Notes under the pieces: model-generated
Database searches by the model: none
Seen by the model: only the letters and a program-made list of their open reading frames with translations
Told to the model about the DNA's origin: nothing
Made by a program: the position numbers and the translations under genes
Assembly (NCBI GenBank): GCA_018970765.1
Contig: JAGWVT010000004.1
Location: 1 to 64,000 of the forward strand
Origin: Actinomycetales bacterium
Lineage (GTDB): Bacteria > Actinomycetota > Actinomycetes > S36-B12
DNA length: 64,000 nucleotides
Direction of reading: 5' to 3'
In this document: positions 34,985-44,629 of the stretch, one piece after another
Layout of the letters: each line of letters begins with the position of its first letter
How positions within the stretch are numbered: position 1 is the first letter of the stretch

Positions 34985-35405
34985 TCGCAGTACCGACCTG
35001 TTCGGCGATGAAGCTCGCATCGACGACATCCTGCAGCGATCGCACCTGTGGTTCATCGTTGGCCTAAGCAACAATGCCGAGCGAGCCGCCTACCGCGTCG
35101 CGGCAGTGCTGGCCGGAATAGGCAAGCAGATCGTGCCGATCCATCCCTCGGCACCGACGGTGCACGGCAGCACTGGGTACGCCAGCGTCGCCGAGGCCAC
35201 CGAGGCGCTCGGCCCACCGGACGTCGTGGACGTCTTCGTTCGATCCGATCTAGCTGGCGCAGTCGCCGATCAAGCCATAGCGGCAGGTGCTGGTGCCGTG
35301 TGGTTCCAACTCGAGGTGATCGATGAGGATGCCGCTCGCCGCGTGCGTGCGGCCGGCATTGACATGGTGATGGACCGCTGCCCCGCGATCGAGCTACGTC
35401 GGTAA
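34977..35405 (+). CDS. CoA-binding domain protein (YccU-like)
   Basis: 142 residues if it starts at TTG 34977, eight bases before the end of ugd. A Rossmann-type CoA-binding domain fills the protein: LWFIVGLSNNAERAAYRVAAVL with the nucleotide loop, IVPIHPSA, VDVFVRSDLA and GAVWFQLEVIDEDAARRVRAAGIDMVMDRCPAIE, which matches the small CoA_binding_2 family. No ATG or GTG lies near the expected N-terminus. Longer in-frame starts exist inside ugd but would add unrelated residues. Exact function in this family is unknown. Confidence 0.82.
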   Translation: MPDRSTDLFGDEARIDDILQRSHLWFIVGLSNNAERAAYRVAAVLAGIGKQIVPIHPSAPTVHGSTGYASVAEATEALGPPDVVDVFVRSDLAGAVADQAIAAGAGAVWFQLEVIDEDAARRVRAAGIDMVMDRCPAIELRR

Positions 35406-35415
35406 GGCCCGCTCC

Positions 35416-35931
35416 TCAGGCTCCGTTACTCAGCAGTCGCTCGCCCTTGGCTTTCGCCTCGGCGTTCAACCGTTGCTGAAATGCCAGCATGGCATCGCGA
35501 AGACTTTCATCGCCCGTGGCCAAGATCCGTACGGCAAGCAGACCCGCATTGCGCGCATTGCCGATCGCAACTGTGGCAACTGGCACACCGGCGGGCATCT
35601 GCACGATGGACAGCAAGCTGTCCATCCCGTCCAGCGTGCCCACGGCAACCGGAACACCGATAACCGGCAGCGGAGTCAACGAGGCCAACATGCCCGGCAG
35701 GTGAGCAGCACCGCCAGCGCCGGCGATGATCACCTGGAATCCCCGTTCGAGCGCACTGCTGCCGAACTGCACCATCTCGTGTGGCATGCGATGCGCGGAC
35801 AGCACTTGAACCTGGTAACCGACGTGGAACTCATCCAGCACCTGTGCGGCCGCCTGCATGGTGGGCCAATCAGAATCGGAACCCATACAAATTGCGACGC
35901 GACTGGTTTCCACTCGGCTCGGGTCCGTCAC
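35416..35931 (-). CDS. purE: 5-(carboxyamino)imidazole ribonucleotide mutase
   Basis: Converts N5-CAIR to CAIR in purine synthesis. 171 residues, normal for class I PurE, with the CO2-shuttling and substrate loops intact: [19 protein letters not shown] (catalytic His), [13 protein letters not shown] and [27 protein letters not shown]. Its start overlaps the stop of purK by four bases (ATGA), so PurK and PurE are made together. Confidence 0.96.
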   Translation of the reverse strand: MTDPSRVETSRVAICMGSDSDWPTMQAAAQVLDEFHVGYQVQVLSAHRMPHEMVQFGSSALERGFQVIIAGAGGAAHLPGMLASLTPLPVIGVPVAVGTLDGMDSLLSIVQMPAGVPVATVAIGNARNAGLLAVRILATGDESLRDAMLAFQQRLNAEAKAKGERLLSNGA

Positions 35932-37130
35932 TCGTCAATGATGCCGGATAGGTAGTGCGCAGCATGCTGGGCACGGGTTAGGAGTTCCTGCGGGTCGTTG
36001 CCGACCAACGTTACGTGCCCCAACTTGCGACCGGGTCGCACGCTCTTGCCGTAAAGGTGCACCTTGACCTGCGGGTCACGGGCCAGCACGTGGCGGTATC
36101 CGGAGTAGAGATCCCGGGCGTCGGTCCCGATGATGTTCACCATCACCGCTACTGGTGAACGCGGAGCAGGATCGCCCAGGGGCAGGTCAAGTACCGCACG
36201 AAGGTGATTCTCGAACTGACTGGTCACGGCCCCTTCGATGCTCCAGTGGCCGGAGTTATGTGGACGCATTGCCAGTTCGTTGACGGCGAGCTGATTGCCA
36301 GCTTGGAACAACTCGACTGCAAGCATGCCGACCACGTCGAGATCCCCAGCGATGCGAAGTGCGATCTGCTGCGCCTGCATAGCCAGCGACTCATCCAATT
36401 GGGGGGCCGGCGCGATAACCTCCGCGCACATGCCGTCAATCTGTCGCGTGCGCACCACCGGGTAAGCCACCGCCTGCCCGGATGGACTTCGGGCGACCTG
36501 CGCACAGAGCTCCTGCTCGAAGGGGACACACTCCTCCAGTAACCAGCAGGCTCCGTCAGGCAGTTCCTGCGTCAGCAAAGCACTCAGCGCATCGACATCC
36601 TCGATGCGCCAAACGCCGCGCCCGTCATAGCCGCCGCGCGAGGTCTTCACGATGATGGGCCAGCCGACTTGGGCAATGAACGAATCGGCCTGCGACGGAC
36701 CTTCCCGGGCTTGCGCACGATCCAGGACCGCCCAGCGCGGACACGGATGGCCAAGTTCGGTCAAACGCTGGCGCATCAAGGCCTTGTCCTGAGCCAAGGC
36801 CAGGGCAGCCGAGCCCGGTCTCACCTGAGCACCCGTGGCAGTTACGGCGGCTAGGCAGTCGGCGGGCACATGCTCATGGTCGAACGTCACCACGGCACAG
36901 CCGGCGCTGAATGCGCCCACGACTGCCGCATCCAGGTGGCTGCCAATCCAGGTGTCACGCACCACCTGAGCGGCGGGATCGTCAACGGAACTCGCCAGCA
37001 CGCGAAAGCCAACACCGAGTGCCTCAGCCGCCGCCGCAGTCATGCGCGCGAGCTGTCCGCCACCGATCATGCCCACGATGGGGGCACCGTCCGGTGGTGC
37101 GGCGGTTCGCGGCTCAGGTGTGATCAGCAT
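35928..37130 (-). CDS. purK: 5-(carboxyamino)imidazole ribonucleotide synthase
   Basis: Uses ATP and bicarbonate to carboxylate AIR to N5-CAIR. 400 residues from ATG 37130; the longer open frame upstream runs into the PH-domain gene and does not match the family. The N-terminal [14 protein letters not shown] loop is followed by the ATP-grasp domain: [17 protein letters not shown], then [23 protein letters not shown] and the C-terminal [19 protein letters not shown]. All are PurK hallmarks. It is 40 bases downstream of the PH-domain gene and overlaps purE. Confidence 0.95.
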   Translation of the reverse strand: MLITPEPRTAAPPDGAPIVGMIGGGQLARMTAAAAEALGVGFRVLASSVDDPAAQVVRDTWIGSHLDAAVVGAFSAGCAVVTFDHEHVPADCLAAVTATGAQVRPGSAALALAQDKALMRQRLTELGHPCPRWAVLDRAQAREGPSQADSFIAQVGWPIIVKTSRGGYDGRGVWRIEDVDALSALLTQELPDGACWLLEECVPFEQELCAQVARSPSGQAVAYPVVRTRQIDGMCAEVIAPAPQLDESLAMQAQQIALRIAGDLDVVGMLAVELFQAGNQLAVNELAMRPHNSGHWSIEGAVTSQFENHLRAVLDLPLGDPAPRSPVAVMVNIIGTDARDLYSGYRHVLARDPQVKVHLYGKSVRPGRKLGHVTLVGNDPQELLTRAQHAAHYLSGIIDE

Positions 37131-37170
37131 GCCGGTCCGAAGACCCGTGTGCAGGCCCGAGAGCGCGAAC

Positions 37171-37668
37171 CTAGTCGTTGCCGGTGCGACGAGCGTCGTT
37201 GTTCTCCATGAGCACGTAGATCTCGCGCTGAATCTCCTCGACGTTCGGCACATCCGCGATGTACACGGCGCCGTCTTCGTTCGCCGACTCGATCTGCAAG
37301 GCGCCATAGTTAAGAATCCGGCCGAGGAACGGCGTCTCATGCGACACGCCGTTCACCTTGGCCAGCGGGATGTCGCGACCCTTCTTGGTCAACAGACCTT
37401 CGCGCAGGATGATGCGGCGCGAGGTGAACACGTACTGGGTGGTGACCCAACGCATGAAGGGGAACAGCACGAACCAGACCAGGATGACCAGTGCAACCGC
37501 GCCCTCGATTGCCCACACGATCGGATTCGCGGTGAACACAGCAACCACGACTCCGACAATGATGACGAGGATCAGAATGAACAGCGGGACGAAGAGTGCT
37601 CGCCAGTGTGGCTTGAGCTCAATGGCAATGGTCTCGCCCTCAATGAGGAGGTTCTTTGGGTATCCCAT
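37171..37668 (-). CDS. PH-domain (bPH_2/DUF304) membrane protein
   Basis: 165 residues. Two adjoining hydrophobic segments (about 28-47 and 51-70) are followed by a bacterial pleckstrin-homology-like domain, about 75-155, with the pattern YVFTSRRIILREGLLTKKGRDIPLAKVNGVS and GALQIESA typical of this family. Function unknown. The same gene lies between purK and birA in mycobacteria. It begins two bases after the birA stop, so it is probably in the birA-purK-purE transcript. Confidence 0.88.
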   Translation of the reverse strand: MGYPKNLLIEGETIAIELKPHWRALFVPLFILILVIIVGVVVAVFTANPIVWAIEGAVALVILVWFVLFPFMRWVTTQYVFTSRRIILREGLLTKKGRDIPLAKVNGVSHETPFLGRILNYGALQIESANEDGAVYIADVPNVEEIQREIYVLMENNDARRTGND

Positions 37669-37670
37669 GG

Positions 37671-38525
37671 TCAGATCGTTGCATGGATGACATCCCCGGC
37701 GGTCACCAATTCCCGATTTCCATCCATTTCCTCCACAATTAGACCTCCGGTGACGTCAATTGCCACGGCCCGACCACAAAGTTGTCGCCCGCCGGGCAGC
37801 GTGACTTCGACGGTGCGGCCCAAGGTTGCGCTGTGCGACCGATATTCGGCCAGCAGGGCCTGCGGGCTGCGGCGAACTCGAGTGAGGTGATCCCGAAAGG
37901 CTACGAGGAGGTCGACCAGCACCCTCTCTCGCGCAGTGACGCTTCCCTGGCTGAGCAACAGCGAGGTGGCCAGCACGCCGGTCGGCAGTTCTGAGTGGGT
38001 CAGGCTGATGTTCAAGCCCATCCCGACTAGGCAGCGCTCCTCGCGCACCTCGACGAGGACACCAGCGATTTTTCCCCGCAGTTGCGTCGCCTCGTGGGTT
38101 GGCGCAACCGGCCCATGAGCCACGACCACATCGTTTGGCCACTTGACGAGGGCCAAGGCGTCCTCTGGCAACACCTGCTGCACCACCTGACGCACGGCCA
38201 GGCCTGCGGCAAGTGGCAGCAGGGTGCGCTGCGCCGGCACAAGATCGACGATGACCGTGAGCCACAGCCCGGCACCGAGTGGGCTCGCCCAGGAACGTCC
38301 CTGGCGGCCTCGACCCGCGGTCTGTTCCTCCGCTACCACGGCACTGCCTTCGGCAGCACCGGCGGCCGCAAGTTCGGTTGCTACCTGAAACGTCGATGGC
38401 ACGCTCAGCAACAACACAGGCGCTGGCCAATTCAGTCCACGCTGTCGCATGGCCAGCGCAACAAGCTGAGGGTCCAGGGCCGCACGGGACCAGGTGGCTG
38501 GCGAGCCAGACCCGTCATCGCGCAC
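37671..38525 (-). CDS. birA: biotin--[acetyl-CoA-carboxylase] ligase
   Basis: Activates biotin with ATP and attaches it to the carboxyl-carrier lysine of the acyl-CoA carboxylase alpha subunit (encoded at 41069-42832). 284 residues with catalytic loop TAGRGRQGRSW near 70, LVKWPNDV near 125 and KIAGVLVEV near 152, plus the small C-terminal SH3-like domain. The N-terminal DNA-binding domain of E. coli BirA is missing, so it is a monofunctional ligase, as in most actinobacteria. It is divergent from the carboxylase beta-subunit gene. Confidence 0.94.
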   Translation of the reverse strand: MRDDGSGSPATWSRAALDPQLVALAMRQRGLNWPAPVLLLSVPSTFQVATELAAAGAAEGSAVVAEEQTAGRGRQGRSWASPLGAGLWLTVIVDLVPAQRTLLPLAAGLAVRQVVQQVLPEDALALVKWPNDVVVAHGPVAPTHEATQLRGKIAGVLVEVREERCLVGMGLNISLTHSELPTGVLATSLLLSQGSVTARERVLVDLLVAFRDHLTRVRRSPQALLAEYRSHSATLGRTVEVTLPGGRQLCGRAVAIDVTGGLIVEEMDGNRELVTAGDVIHATI

Positions 38526-38595
38526 GCGGCTAAAGTACGCGCAACGAGTCGTGACGATCGGTCATGGACCGCGGGCCATGTGAGTGGAGTACCAG

Positions 38596-40185
38596 GTGAC
38601 CCAGAACGACGCACAGGATGCAACCCAGCGACGCACCACCGCTGGCAAGGCACGGGTCCTGGCAGAGCACTTGGCCGACAGTCACCACCGCAATGCCGCA
38701 GCGGTGGACAAGCAGCACGCCAAGGGCAAGCAGACCGCACTCGAGCGCATCGAAGCTCTCCTCGACGAGGGATCGTTCCAGGAGCTCGACGGTTTGGTTC
38801 GACATCGTTCGACGAACTTCGGTTTGGACCAGAACCGTCCCTACGGCGATGGCGTGGTGACCGGTTACGGAACGATCGATGGCCGCGCCGTCTGCGTGTT
38901 CGCCCAGGACTTCACGGTCTTTGGCGGCTCCCTCGGCGAGGTCTTCGGCGAAAAGATCGTCAAGGTGATGGACCTGGCCATGAAGATCGGTTGCCCGGTC
39001 ATCGGCCTCAACGATTCAGGTGGGGCGCGCATCCAGGAAGGTGTCGTGTCGCTTGGCATGTACGGCGAGATCTTCTACCGCAATGTGCAGGCCTCTGGCG
39101 TAATCCCGCAGATTTCGGTGATTGTGGGGCCCTGTGCCGGCGGTGCCGTCTACTCGCCAGCTATTACGGACTTCATTGTTATGGTTGACAAGACCTCGCA
39201 TATGTTCATCACGGGCCCAGATGTCATCAAAACCGTCACGGGCGAGGACGTCGAGTTCGAAGAACTCGGTGGCGCGCACACCCACAACTCCCGCTCAGGC
39301 GTGGCGCACTACATGGCCAACGATGAGTCGGACGCAATGGATTACATCCGCGCCTTACTCTCCTACCTCCCCAGCAACAATCTGGAGGACGCACCGAGTT
39401 TTGATGCAGTAGTCGACATGGAAATCACCGACGAAGACCGAGAACTCGACACACTGATTCCCGACTCACCCAATCAGCCCTATGACATGCACACGGTCCT
39501 CGAGCACGTACTCGACGACGGAGCGTTCCTAGAAACCCAACCCCTTTTCGCACCGAACATCATCTGCGGTTTCGGACGCGTCGAAGGCCGCTCCGTAGGC
39601 ATTGTTGCCAACCAGCCCATGCAGTTCGCTGGCACCTTGGATATTGCCGCCTCAGAGAAGGCGGCTCGATTCGTGCGCACCTGCGATGCCTTCAATATCC
39701 CGGTGCTGACGTTCGTCGACGTACCTGGCTTCCTGCCTGGCACCGGACAGGAGTGGGAGGGCATCATCCGCCGCGGGGCCAAGCTCATCTACGCCTACGC
39801 CGAAGCGACCGTGCCAATGGTTACCGTCATCACCCGCAAGGCTTATGGCGGTGCGTACGACGTCATGGGGTCCAAGCACCTGGGTGCCGACATCAACCTC
39901 GCCTGGCCCACCGCGGAGATCGCCGTCATGGGTGCCCAGGGCGCTGTCAACATCCTGTACCGCAAAGAGATTGCGGCTGCCGCCGATGCTGAAGCAGAAC
40001 GCAAGGCACGCATCGACGAATACCAGGACACGCTGGCGAATCCCTACATCGCCGCCGAACGCGGCTACGTCGACCGCGTGATTTTCCCGCATGAAACACG
40101 CACCATGATGATTCGTGCCCTGCGCACCCTGCGCAACAAGCGTGCCAGCAGGCCTCCGCGCAAGCACGGAAATATTCCGCTATGA
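38596..40185 (+). CDS. accD: acyl-CoA (propionyl-CoA type) carboxylase beta subunit, carboxyltransferase
   Basis: Moves CO2 from carboxybiotin to an acyl-CoA, making methylmalonyl- or malonyl-CoA. From GTG 38596, with GGAG six bases upstream, it has 529 residues, the actinobacterial PccB/AccD5 size. The two crotonase-fold halves carry the acyl-CoA and biotin oxyanion loops: [11 protein letters not shown] near 137 and [12 protein letters not shown] near 179, then [23 protein letters not shown] and [17 protein letters not shown]. An alternative GTG at 38584 adds four residues. It overlaps accE by four bases. The AccD5-like sequence and the epsilon subunit point to propionyl-CoA as main substrate. 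Confidence 0.95.
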   Translation: MTQNDAQDATQRRTTAGKARVLAEHLADSHHRNAAAVDKQHAKGKQTALERIEALLDEGSFQELDGLVRHRSTNFGLDQNRPYGDGVVTGYGTIDGRAVCVFAQDFTVFGGSLGEVFGEKIVKVMDLAMKIGCPVIGLNDSGGARIQEGVVSLGMYGEIFYRNVQASGVIPQISVIVGPCAGGAVYSPAITDFIVMVDKTSHMFITGPDVIKTVTGEDVEFEELGGAHTHNSRSGVAHYMANDESDAMDYIRALLSYLPSNNLEDAPSFDAVVDMEITDEDRELDTLIPDSPNQPYDMHTVLEHVLDDGAFLETQPLFAPNIICGFGRVEGRSVGIVANQPMQFAGTLDIAASEKAARFVRTCDAFNIPVLTFVDVPGFLPGTGQEWEGIIRRGAKLIYAYAEATVPMVTVITRKAYGGAYDVMGSKHLGADINLAWPTAEIAVMGAQGAVNILYRKEIAAAADAEAERKARIDEYQDTLANPYIAAERGYVDRVIFPHETRTMMIRALRTLRNKRASRPPRKHGNIPL

Positions 40186-40382
40186 ACATCCGAGTTGTGC
40201 ACGGCTCGCCGACTCCGGAGGAACTTGCCGTGGTCATTGCCCTACTTACCAGCGCAGGACCACGCGCAACCGCAAAGCCCGCAACAGGTCCGCTGAACCT
40301 CTGGTCGCGGCGCTCGCGGATGATTCGTCCGCCACAGCGACCCGGGCCTGATGCTTGGCGCGCGTCCATGTTGCCCCGCTGA
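40182..40382 (+). CDS. accE: acyl-CoA carboxylase epsilon subunit
   Basis: 66-residue accessory subunit found only in actinobacteria that stabilises or stimulates the carboxylase. The start [20 protein letters not shown] and the end WRASMLPR are the two conserved ends of the family; the middle is a variable Pro/Arg linker. It overlaps the beta-subunit gene by four bases (ATGA), which supports fixed-ratio production. Confidence 0.93.
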   Translation: MNIRVVHGSPTPEELAVVIALLTSAGPRATAKPATGPLNLWSRRSRMIRPPQRPGPDAWRASMLPR

Positions 40383-40415
40383 TCAGGCTGACCACACCGA
40401 TCACGCGACACCTCC

Positions 40416-41057
40416 ATGACGCCCCAACTCGTTCTCGCCTCGCAGTCCCCGGCGCGGCTGCAGGTATTGCGAAACGCCGGAATCGATCCGATAGTTCTGG
40501 TCAGCGGAGTCGATGAAGATGCCATTGAGGCGGCAATGCCCGGTGCAACACCCGCGGAGCTCTGCCTGGCACTGGCTCGCGCGAAGGCCGAGCAGGTTGC
40601 TCGCGAACACTCGGCGGGGCCTGATCAGATCATCGTTGGCTGCGACTCGGTCCTCGACGTGGATGGGCAGGCATTCAGCAAACCGTCGTCACCGCAGCAG
40701 GCACGGCAGCGCTGGCAGCAGATGTTCGATCGCAGTCCGATACTGCGCACCGGTCACTGGGTCATCTACGGCGACCAGGCGGTTGGCGCGGTTGCCAGCA
40801 CCGTGGTCCACATGAGTCGCCTCACCGACGACGAGATGGATGCCTACTTGGCTACCGGTGAACCGATGCAGGTCGCCGGTGGGTTCACCCTGGACGCACT
40901 CGGTGGTGCCTTCGTCACCGGTATCGAGGGGGACGCATCGAACGTCATCGGCATCTCATTGCCGACCCTACGGCGCCTCCTGGCTGGACTTGGCATCAGT
41001 TGGACCTCACTGTGGTCACCCGCGACGGCTCAGCACCCCTCCACTGCCGCCGGTTAG
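40416..41057 (+). CDS. maf: Maf family nucleotide pyrophosphatase
   Basis: Hydrolyses non-canonical or pyrimidine nucleoside triphosphates to the monophosphate. 213 residues with the N-terminal [19 protein letters not shown] (S-x-S-x-R loop), [17 protein letters not shown] (metal-binding Asp) and [28 protein letters not shown], all diagnostic of Maf. It sits 33 bases after accE and 11 before accA, the same order as in mycobacteria. Confidence 0.93.
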   Translation: MTPQLVLASQSPARLQVLRNAGIDPIVLVSGVDEDAIEAAMPGATPAELCLALARAKAEQVAREHSAGPDQIIVGCDSVLDVDGQAFSKPSSPQQARQRWQQMFDRSPILRTGHWVIYGDQAVGAVASTVVHMSRLTDDEMDAYLATGEPMQVAGGFTLDALGGAFVTGIEGDASNVIGISLPTLRRLLAGLGISWTSLWSPATAQHPSTAAG

Positions 41058-41068
41058 GCTCAGGCCCC

Positions 41069-42832
41069 ATGCAGCGGATCCTCATCGCCAATCGCGGAGA
41101 GATCGCCATTCGAGTGATTCGAGCCTGTCGGGATGCCGGCAAAGAATCGGTGGCGATCTACGCCGACCCGGACCGAGACGCCCTGCACGTGACCCTGGCG
41201 GACCAGGCGTTCGCGCTCGGCGGCACCACCGCCGCCGAGTCCTACCTGGACATCGCCAAGGTCCTCAAGGCCGCTGCAGATAGTGGTGCCGATGCTGTCC
41301 ACCCGGGCTACGGATTCCTCTCGGAGAATGCGGACTTCGCGCAGGCAGTCATCGATGCTGGTCTGACCTGGATCGGCCCCCCACCAGCGGCGATCAGATC
41401 ACTCGGCGACAAGGTTTCCGCTCGTCACATTGCTCAGCGCGCCGGGGCACCCCAGGTGGCTGGCACCCCGGACCCGGTCAGTGGCGCCGACGAGGTCGTG
41501 GCGTTTGCAACTGAGTACGGACTTCCCGTCGCCATCAAGGCAGCCTTCGGCGGCGGCGGCCGCGGGCTCAAGGTCGCCCGCACTCTGGACGAGATTCCCG
41601 AGCTGTACGAGTCGGCAGTTCGCGAGGCGGTAGCCGCCTTCGGTCGTGGCGAGTGTTTCGTCGAGCGTTACCTGGATCGGCCACGACATGTGGAGACCCA
41701 GTGCCTAGCCGACAGCGCCGGCAATGTGGTCGTCGTGTCCACACGGGACTGTTCACTGCAACGCCGCCATCAAAAACTCGTCGAAGAGGCGCCCGCGCCT
41801 TTCCTTTCCCAGGCGCAGATCGAGGAGCTGTACCGCTCGTCGAAGGCGATCATGCGTGAAGCGGGCTACGTCAATGCTGGGACCTGCGAGTTCCTCGTTG
41901 GCACGGATGGGACTATCTCGTTCCTCGAGGTGAACACTCGACTTCAGGTGGAGCATCCGGTCAGCGAGGAGGTCGCCGGCCTGGACCTCGTACGGGAGCA
42001 GTTCCGCATCGCCGAAGGCGGCCTGATCGACTATCCGGACCCCGTGCTGCGGGGACACTCCATTGAATTCCGTATCAATGGTGAGGATCCGGGCCGAGGC
42101 TTCCTACCCGCGCCGGGTCTGATCACCGTCTGGAAGCCGCCCAGTGGACCAGGCGTGCGCATCGACTCCGGGTTCCAGGCTGGGGACGCTATCGGCGGCA
42201 ACTTCGACTCCCTGCTGGCCAAGTTGATCGTTACCGGACGCGATCGTCGAGAGGCATTGGAGCGGTCTCGGCGAGCACTGGATGAATTCGTGGTGGAAGG
42301 TTTGGCCACGGCACTGCCCTTCCACCGAGCAGTGGTGCGTGATACCGCCTTCGCCCCAGAGCAGGACGCCCAGTCGTTCAGCGTGCACACCCGCTGGATC
42401 GAAACCGAATTCCAGAACACCATTCCGGCTTACGCCGACGCCGCCACCGCAGGTGATCCGGCACCACGACACAGCATCGTGGTCGAGGTTGCCGGCAAGC
42501 GGGTGGAGGTCAGCGTGCCCGCCGGATTCGGTGCAGCATCGGTAGCGCCTACCGGCACTGCTCAACCTGGACGCCAGCGTGCTGGCAAGAAGGCCGGCGC
42601 AGTCGCCTCAGGTAACTCGGTGACGGCGCCCATGCAGGGCACCATCGTCAAGGTCGAAGTGACTGAAGGTCAGGACGTTCAAGCCGGTGACCTCATCGTC
42701 GTGCTCGAGGCTATGAAAATGGAGCAGCCGATCACGGCCCACAAGGCCGGTGTCATCACCGGCTTGCAGGCGCAGGCAGGCACCACGGTCACCAGTGGCA
42801 CCGTGCTGTGCGAGATTGCCGACCAAGGCTGA
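41069..42832 (+). CDS. accA: acyl-CoA carboxylase alpha subunit (biotin carboxylase plus biotin carrier)
   Basis: Carboxylates its own biotin with ATP and bicarbonate, then passes CO2 to the AccD partner. 587 residues from ATG 41069 ([20 protein letters not shown]), the universal start of this family; an open frame further upstream overlaps maf and is not used. ATP-grasp motifs: [12 protein letters not shown] and [19 protein letters not shown], then [27 protein letters not shown]. The C-terminal carrier domain has [11 protein letters not shown] with the biotinyl lysine. Biotin is attached by the nearby BirA. Its stop overlaps the next start (TGATG). Confidence 0.95.
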   Translation: MQRILIANRGEIAIRVIRACRDAGKESVAIYADPDRDALHVTLADQAFALGGTTAAESYLDIAKVLKAAADSGADAVHPGYGFLSENADFAQAVIDAGLTWIGPPPAAIRSLGDKVSARHIAQRAGAPQVAGTPDPVSGADEVVAFATEYGLPVAIKAAFGGGGRGLKVARTLDEIPELYESAVREAVAAFGRGECFVERYLDRPRHVETQCLADSAGNVVVVSTRDCSLQRRHQKLVEEAPAPFLSQAQIEELYRSSKAIMREAGYVNAGTCEFLVGTDGTISFLEVNTRLQVEHPVSEEVAGLDLVREQFRIAEGGLIDYPDPVLRGHSIEFRINGEDPGRGFLPAPGLITVWKPPSGPGVRIDSGFQAGDAIGGNFDSLLAKLIVTGRDRREALERSRRALDEFVVEGLATALPFHRAVVRDTAFAPEQDAQSFSVHTRWIETEFQNTIPAYADAATAGDPAPRHSIVVEVAGKRVEVSVPAGFGAASVAPTGTAQPGRQRAGKKAGAVASGNSVTAPMQGTIVKVEVTEGQDVQAGDLIVVLEAMKMEQPITAHKAGVITGLQAQAGTTVTSGTVLCEIADQG

Positions 42833-44133
42833 TGACGTTGCGCGCCGCAGGTCTGCGCCGGCTCTTGGCTGCGCTGCTGACTGGCTGGGCGCTTATTGCT
42901 TTTGCAAGCCCGGCACAAGCGAACACCGATGTCGATCGCGCTGCGGCCGAACTGCTGGCAGGTGCGAGTGTCACGAGCAGTCCGAAGGCCGAATTCGCAC
43001 TATCGGCAACTGAAGTCCGGCAACTCACGGACAAGATCGCGGCGAGCAAGACGCCGATCTTCGTAGCAGTACTGCCAGCAAGGGCGGGGTCTGCAGATGA
43101 CGTCCTTGTCGAATTGCGGGCCGCTGTCGGCCTCAGCGGCACCTATGCGGTGCTCGTGGGGGATGAGTTCCGTGCGGCCTCCGATGCAGGTGGCGCAGCA
43201 GATGCTGCCACCCAGGCCTTCCGGGCGCATCAGTCCGAGGGCATTGCTGCCGTCCTGAGTGGTTTCATCGACCTCGTCGCAGCCCCCACGCCTGCCGTAC
43301 AGGCCGTCGAAAGTCCAACCCCAACTGATGACGAGGGCAACCTGCTCTCCCGCCTGTTGTTTTGGTTGCTCGGACTCGGGGTGATTGGCGGCATCGTGGC
43401 ACTCGTGATCGCCGGGCGCCGCCGCCGGGGCAGCGACCTCGCTTCGGTACGCGCTGCCCTCGATGAGGAACTCACCGAGTTAGGCAATCAAATAGCAGCA
43501 TTGGACACGAGTAGTTCCGAGACCGCACGTGAAGCGGCCGATCGCGCCCTGAATGCCTACGAGCGGGCACGCAGCGCCGTCGACCAGATGAACTCAACCG
43601 CAGCAGCTGCGCAGGTTACGACCGCACTCGACGAAGGTCGATATGCATTGGCCTGCGCGAGTTCATCCCGGGCACCAGCACGCAAGCCCCCCTGCTTCAT
43701 CGATCCGCGACACGGCGGTAGCGCGGGCACAGCATCGTGGTCGCCGCCTGGGCTCGCGGCACGCACCATTCCAGCCTGCGCTACTTGCCTACCCGACGTG
43801 AAGTCCGGTGCGGCACCGCGACCGCGCGAGGTGCGCGCCAAGGGAGGGCCGCAGGCCTACTGGCAGGCCGGGCCGGCCTTCCATGGCTATGCCCAGGGCT
43901 ACTTTCCGAGCACCTTCGATGCGCTCTTCGTCGGCACCACCCTCATCGCCGTTCCGCCGGTGGCATCGACGGCCACCGCAACCAGACCAAGTTCGGCGAG
44001 ATCCACGACGGCCAGCAAACCCACGGGTGACTTCGCCAGCGGCAAGGTCGGCGGTGGCAACTTCAGTGGTGGCGAACCAAGCCGGAGCCCCGGCAAGGCA
44101 CGGCGAACCGGTCGTGGAAAGTCAGTTGAGTGA
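42832..44133 (+). CDS. secreted/membrane protein with TPM-like N-terminus and Cys-containing C-terminal domain
   Basis: 433 residues, function unknown. Signal peptide 1-30 (cut after PAQA), an extracytoplasmic domain to about 170 that resembles TPM/YgcG-type domains (TPIFVAVLPARAGSADDVL), one membrane helix at 174-194 followed by RRRR, a predicted coiled coil at about 203-265, and a C-terminal region with C275, C288, C316 and C319 in the setting KPPCFIDPRHGG and PACATCLPD. A version of that Cys region recurs in uncharacterised actinobacterial membrane proteins. The tail is Gly/Ser/Lys-rich. Translation is coupled to accA through TGATG; no link to carboxylase function is proven. Confidence 0.75.
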   Translation: MTLRAAGLRRLLAALLTGWALIAFASPAQANTDVDRAAAELLAGASVTSSPKAEFALSATEVRQLTDKIAASKTPIFVAVLPARAGSADDVLVELRAAVGLSGTYAVLVGDEFRAASDAGGAADAATQAFRAHQSEGIAAVLSGFIDLVAAPTPAVQAVESPTPTDDEGNLLSRLLFWLLGLGVIGGIVALVIAGRRRRGSDLASVRAALDEELTELGNQIAALDTSSSETAREAADRALNAYERARSAVDQMNSTAAAAQVTTALDEGRYALACASSSRAPARKPPCFIDPRHGGSAGTASWSPPGLAARTIPACATCLPDVKSGAAPRPREVRAKGGPQAYWQAGPAFHGYAQGYFPSTFDALFVGTTLIAVPPVASTATATRPSSARSTTASKPTGDFASGKVGGGNFSGGEPSRSPGKARRTGRGKSVE

Positions 44134-44145
44134 GCACACGACTGA

Positions 44146-44586
44146 TCACAGGGTTGTGTGACGCAGGATGCGACGCACGTAGTCGTCCGGCGCTCCCCCC
44201 GCCCGGGCTGCATCAGCCAGATCGCTGAGGTACATCGCGGAGGGCAGGCCGCCCTCGTAGGCGTCAAGCACGTAAAGCCAGGCCAAGTGATCGCGATCCA
44301 TGGCCTGTATGCGGACGCGAATCTTTCGCCACAGTCCCGACTCGATGCCCTCCCAAACGTCGAGCGCGGATTCATCGATCTCCGGTACGTCATAGAGCAC
44401 CACGAACACCTGCTCCAAAGGGTCCTCAACGACAGTCGCCAGCGCACCGTCGAAACCCAGGTCCGGGCCACCGAAGGTCAACCGCCAACCCACCAGCCAG
44501 CCGCTTGAGAACACTGGGGATGCCGGGGCGCGTTGCGCCATGCGATGGGGATCCAGATTGGTCCCATAGGCGGCATACAGGGCCAT
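44146..44586 (-). CDS. gamma-glutamylcyclotransferase family protein
   Basis: 146 residues from ATG 44586. The start MALYAAYGTNLDPHRM is the substrate loop (YGTNL) of the GGCT/AIG2 family, and VYDVPEID-like LYDVPEIDESALDVWEGI supplies the acidic core with the catalytic Glu region. Members cleave gamma-glutamyl amides to 5-oxoproline, but the exact substrate cannot be told. An open frame extends to 44871 across the start of the divergent lpdA gene and is rejected. Confidence 0.85.
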   Translation of the reverse strand: MALYAAYGTNLDPHRMAQRAPASPVFSSGWLVGWRLTFGGPDLGFDGALATVVEDPLEQVFVVLYDVPEIDESALDVWEGIESGLWRKIRVRIQAMDRDHLAWLYVLDAYEGGLPSAMYLSDLADAARAGGAPDDYVRRILRHTTL

Positions 44587-44629
44587 AGCCGTCAGCGTAG
44601 GCACATCCGGGTCGATAAGGGCGGCAGCA

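Noticed and set aside
37131-37340. Extension of purK by 70 codons
   Set aside because: It reads through the 3' end of the PH-domain gene in another frame with Arg/Ser-rich shadow sequence; PurK proper begins at ATG 37130.
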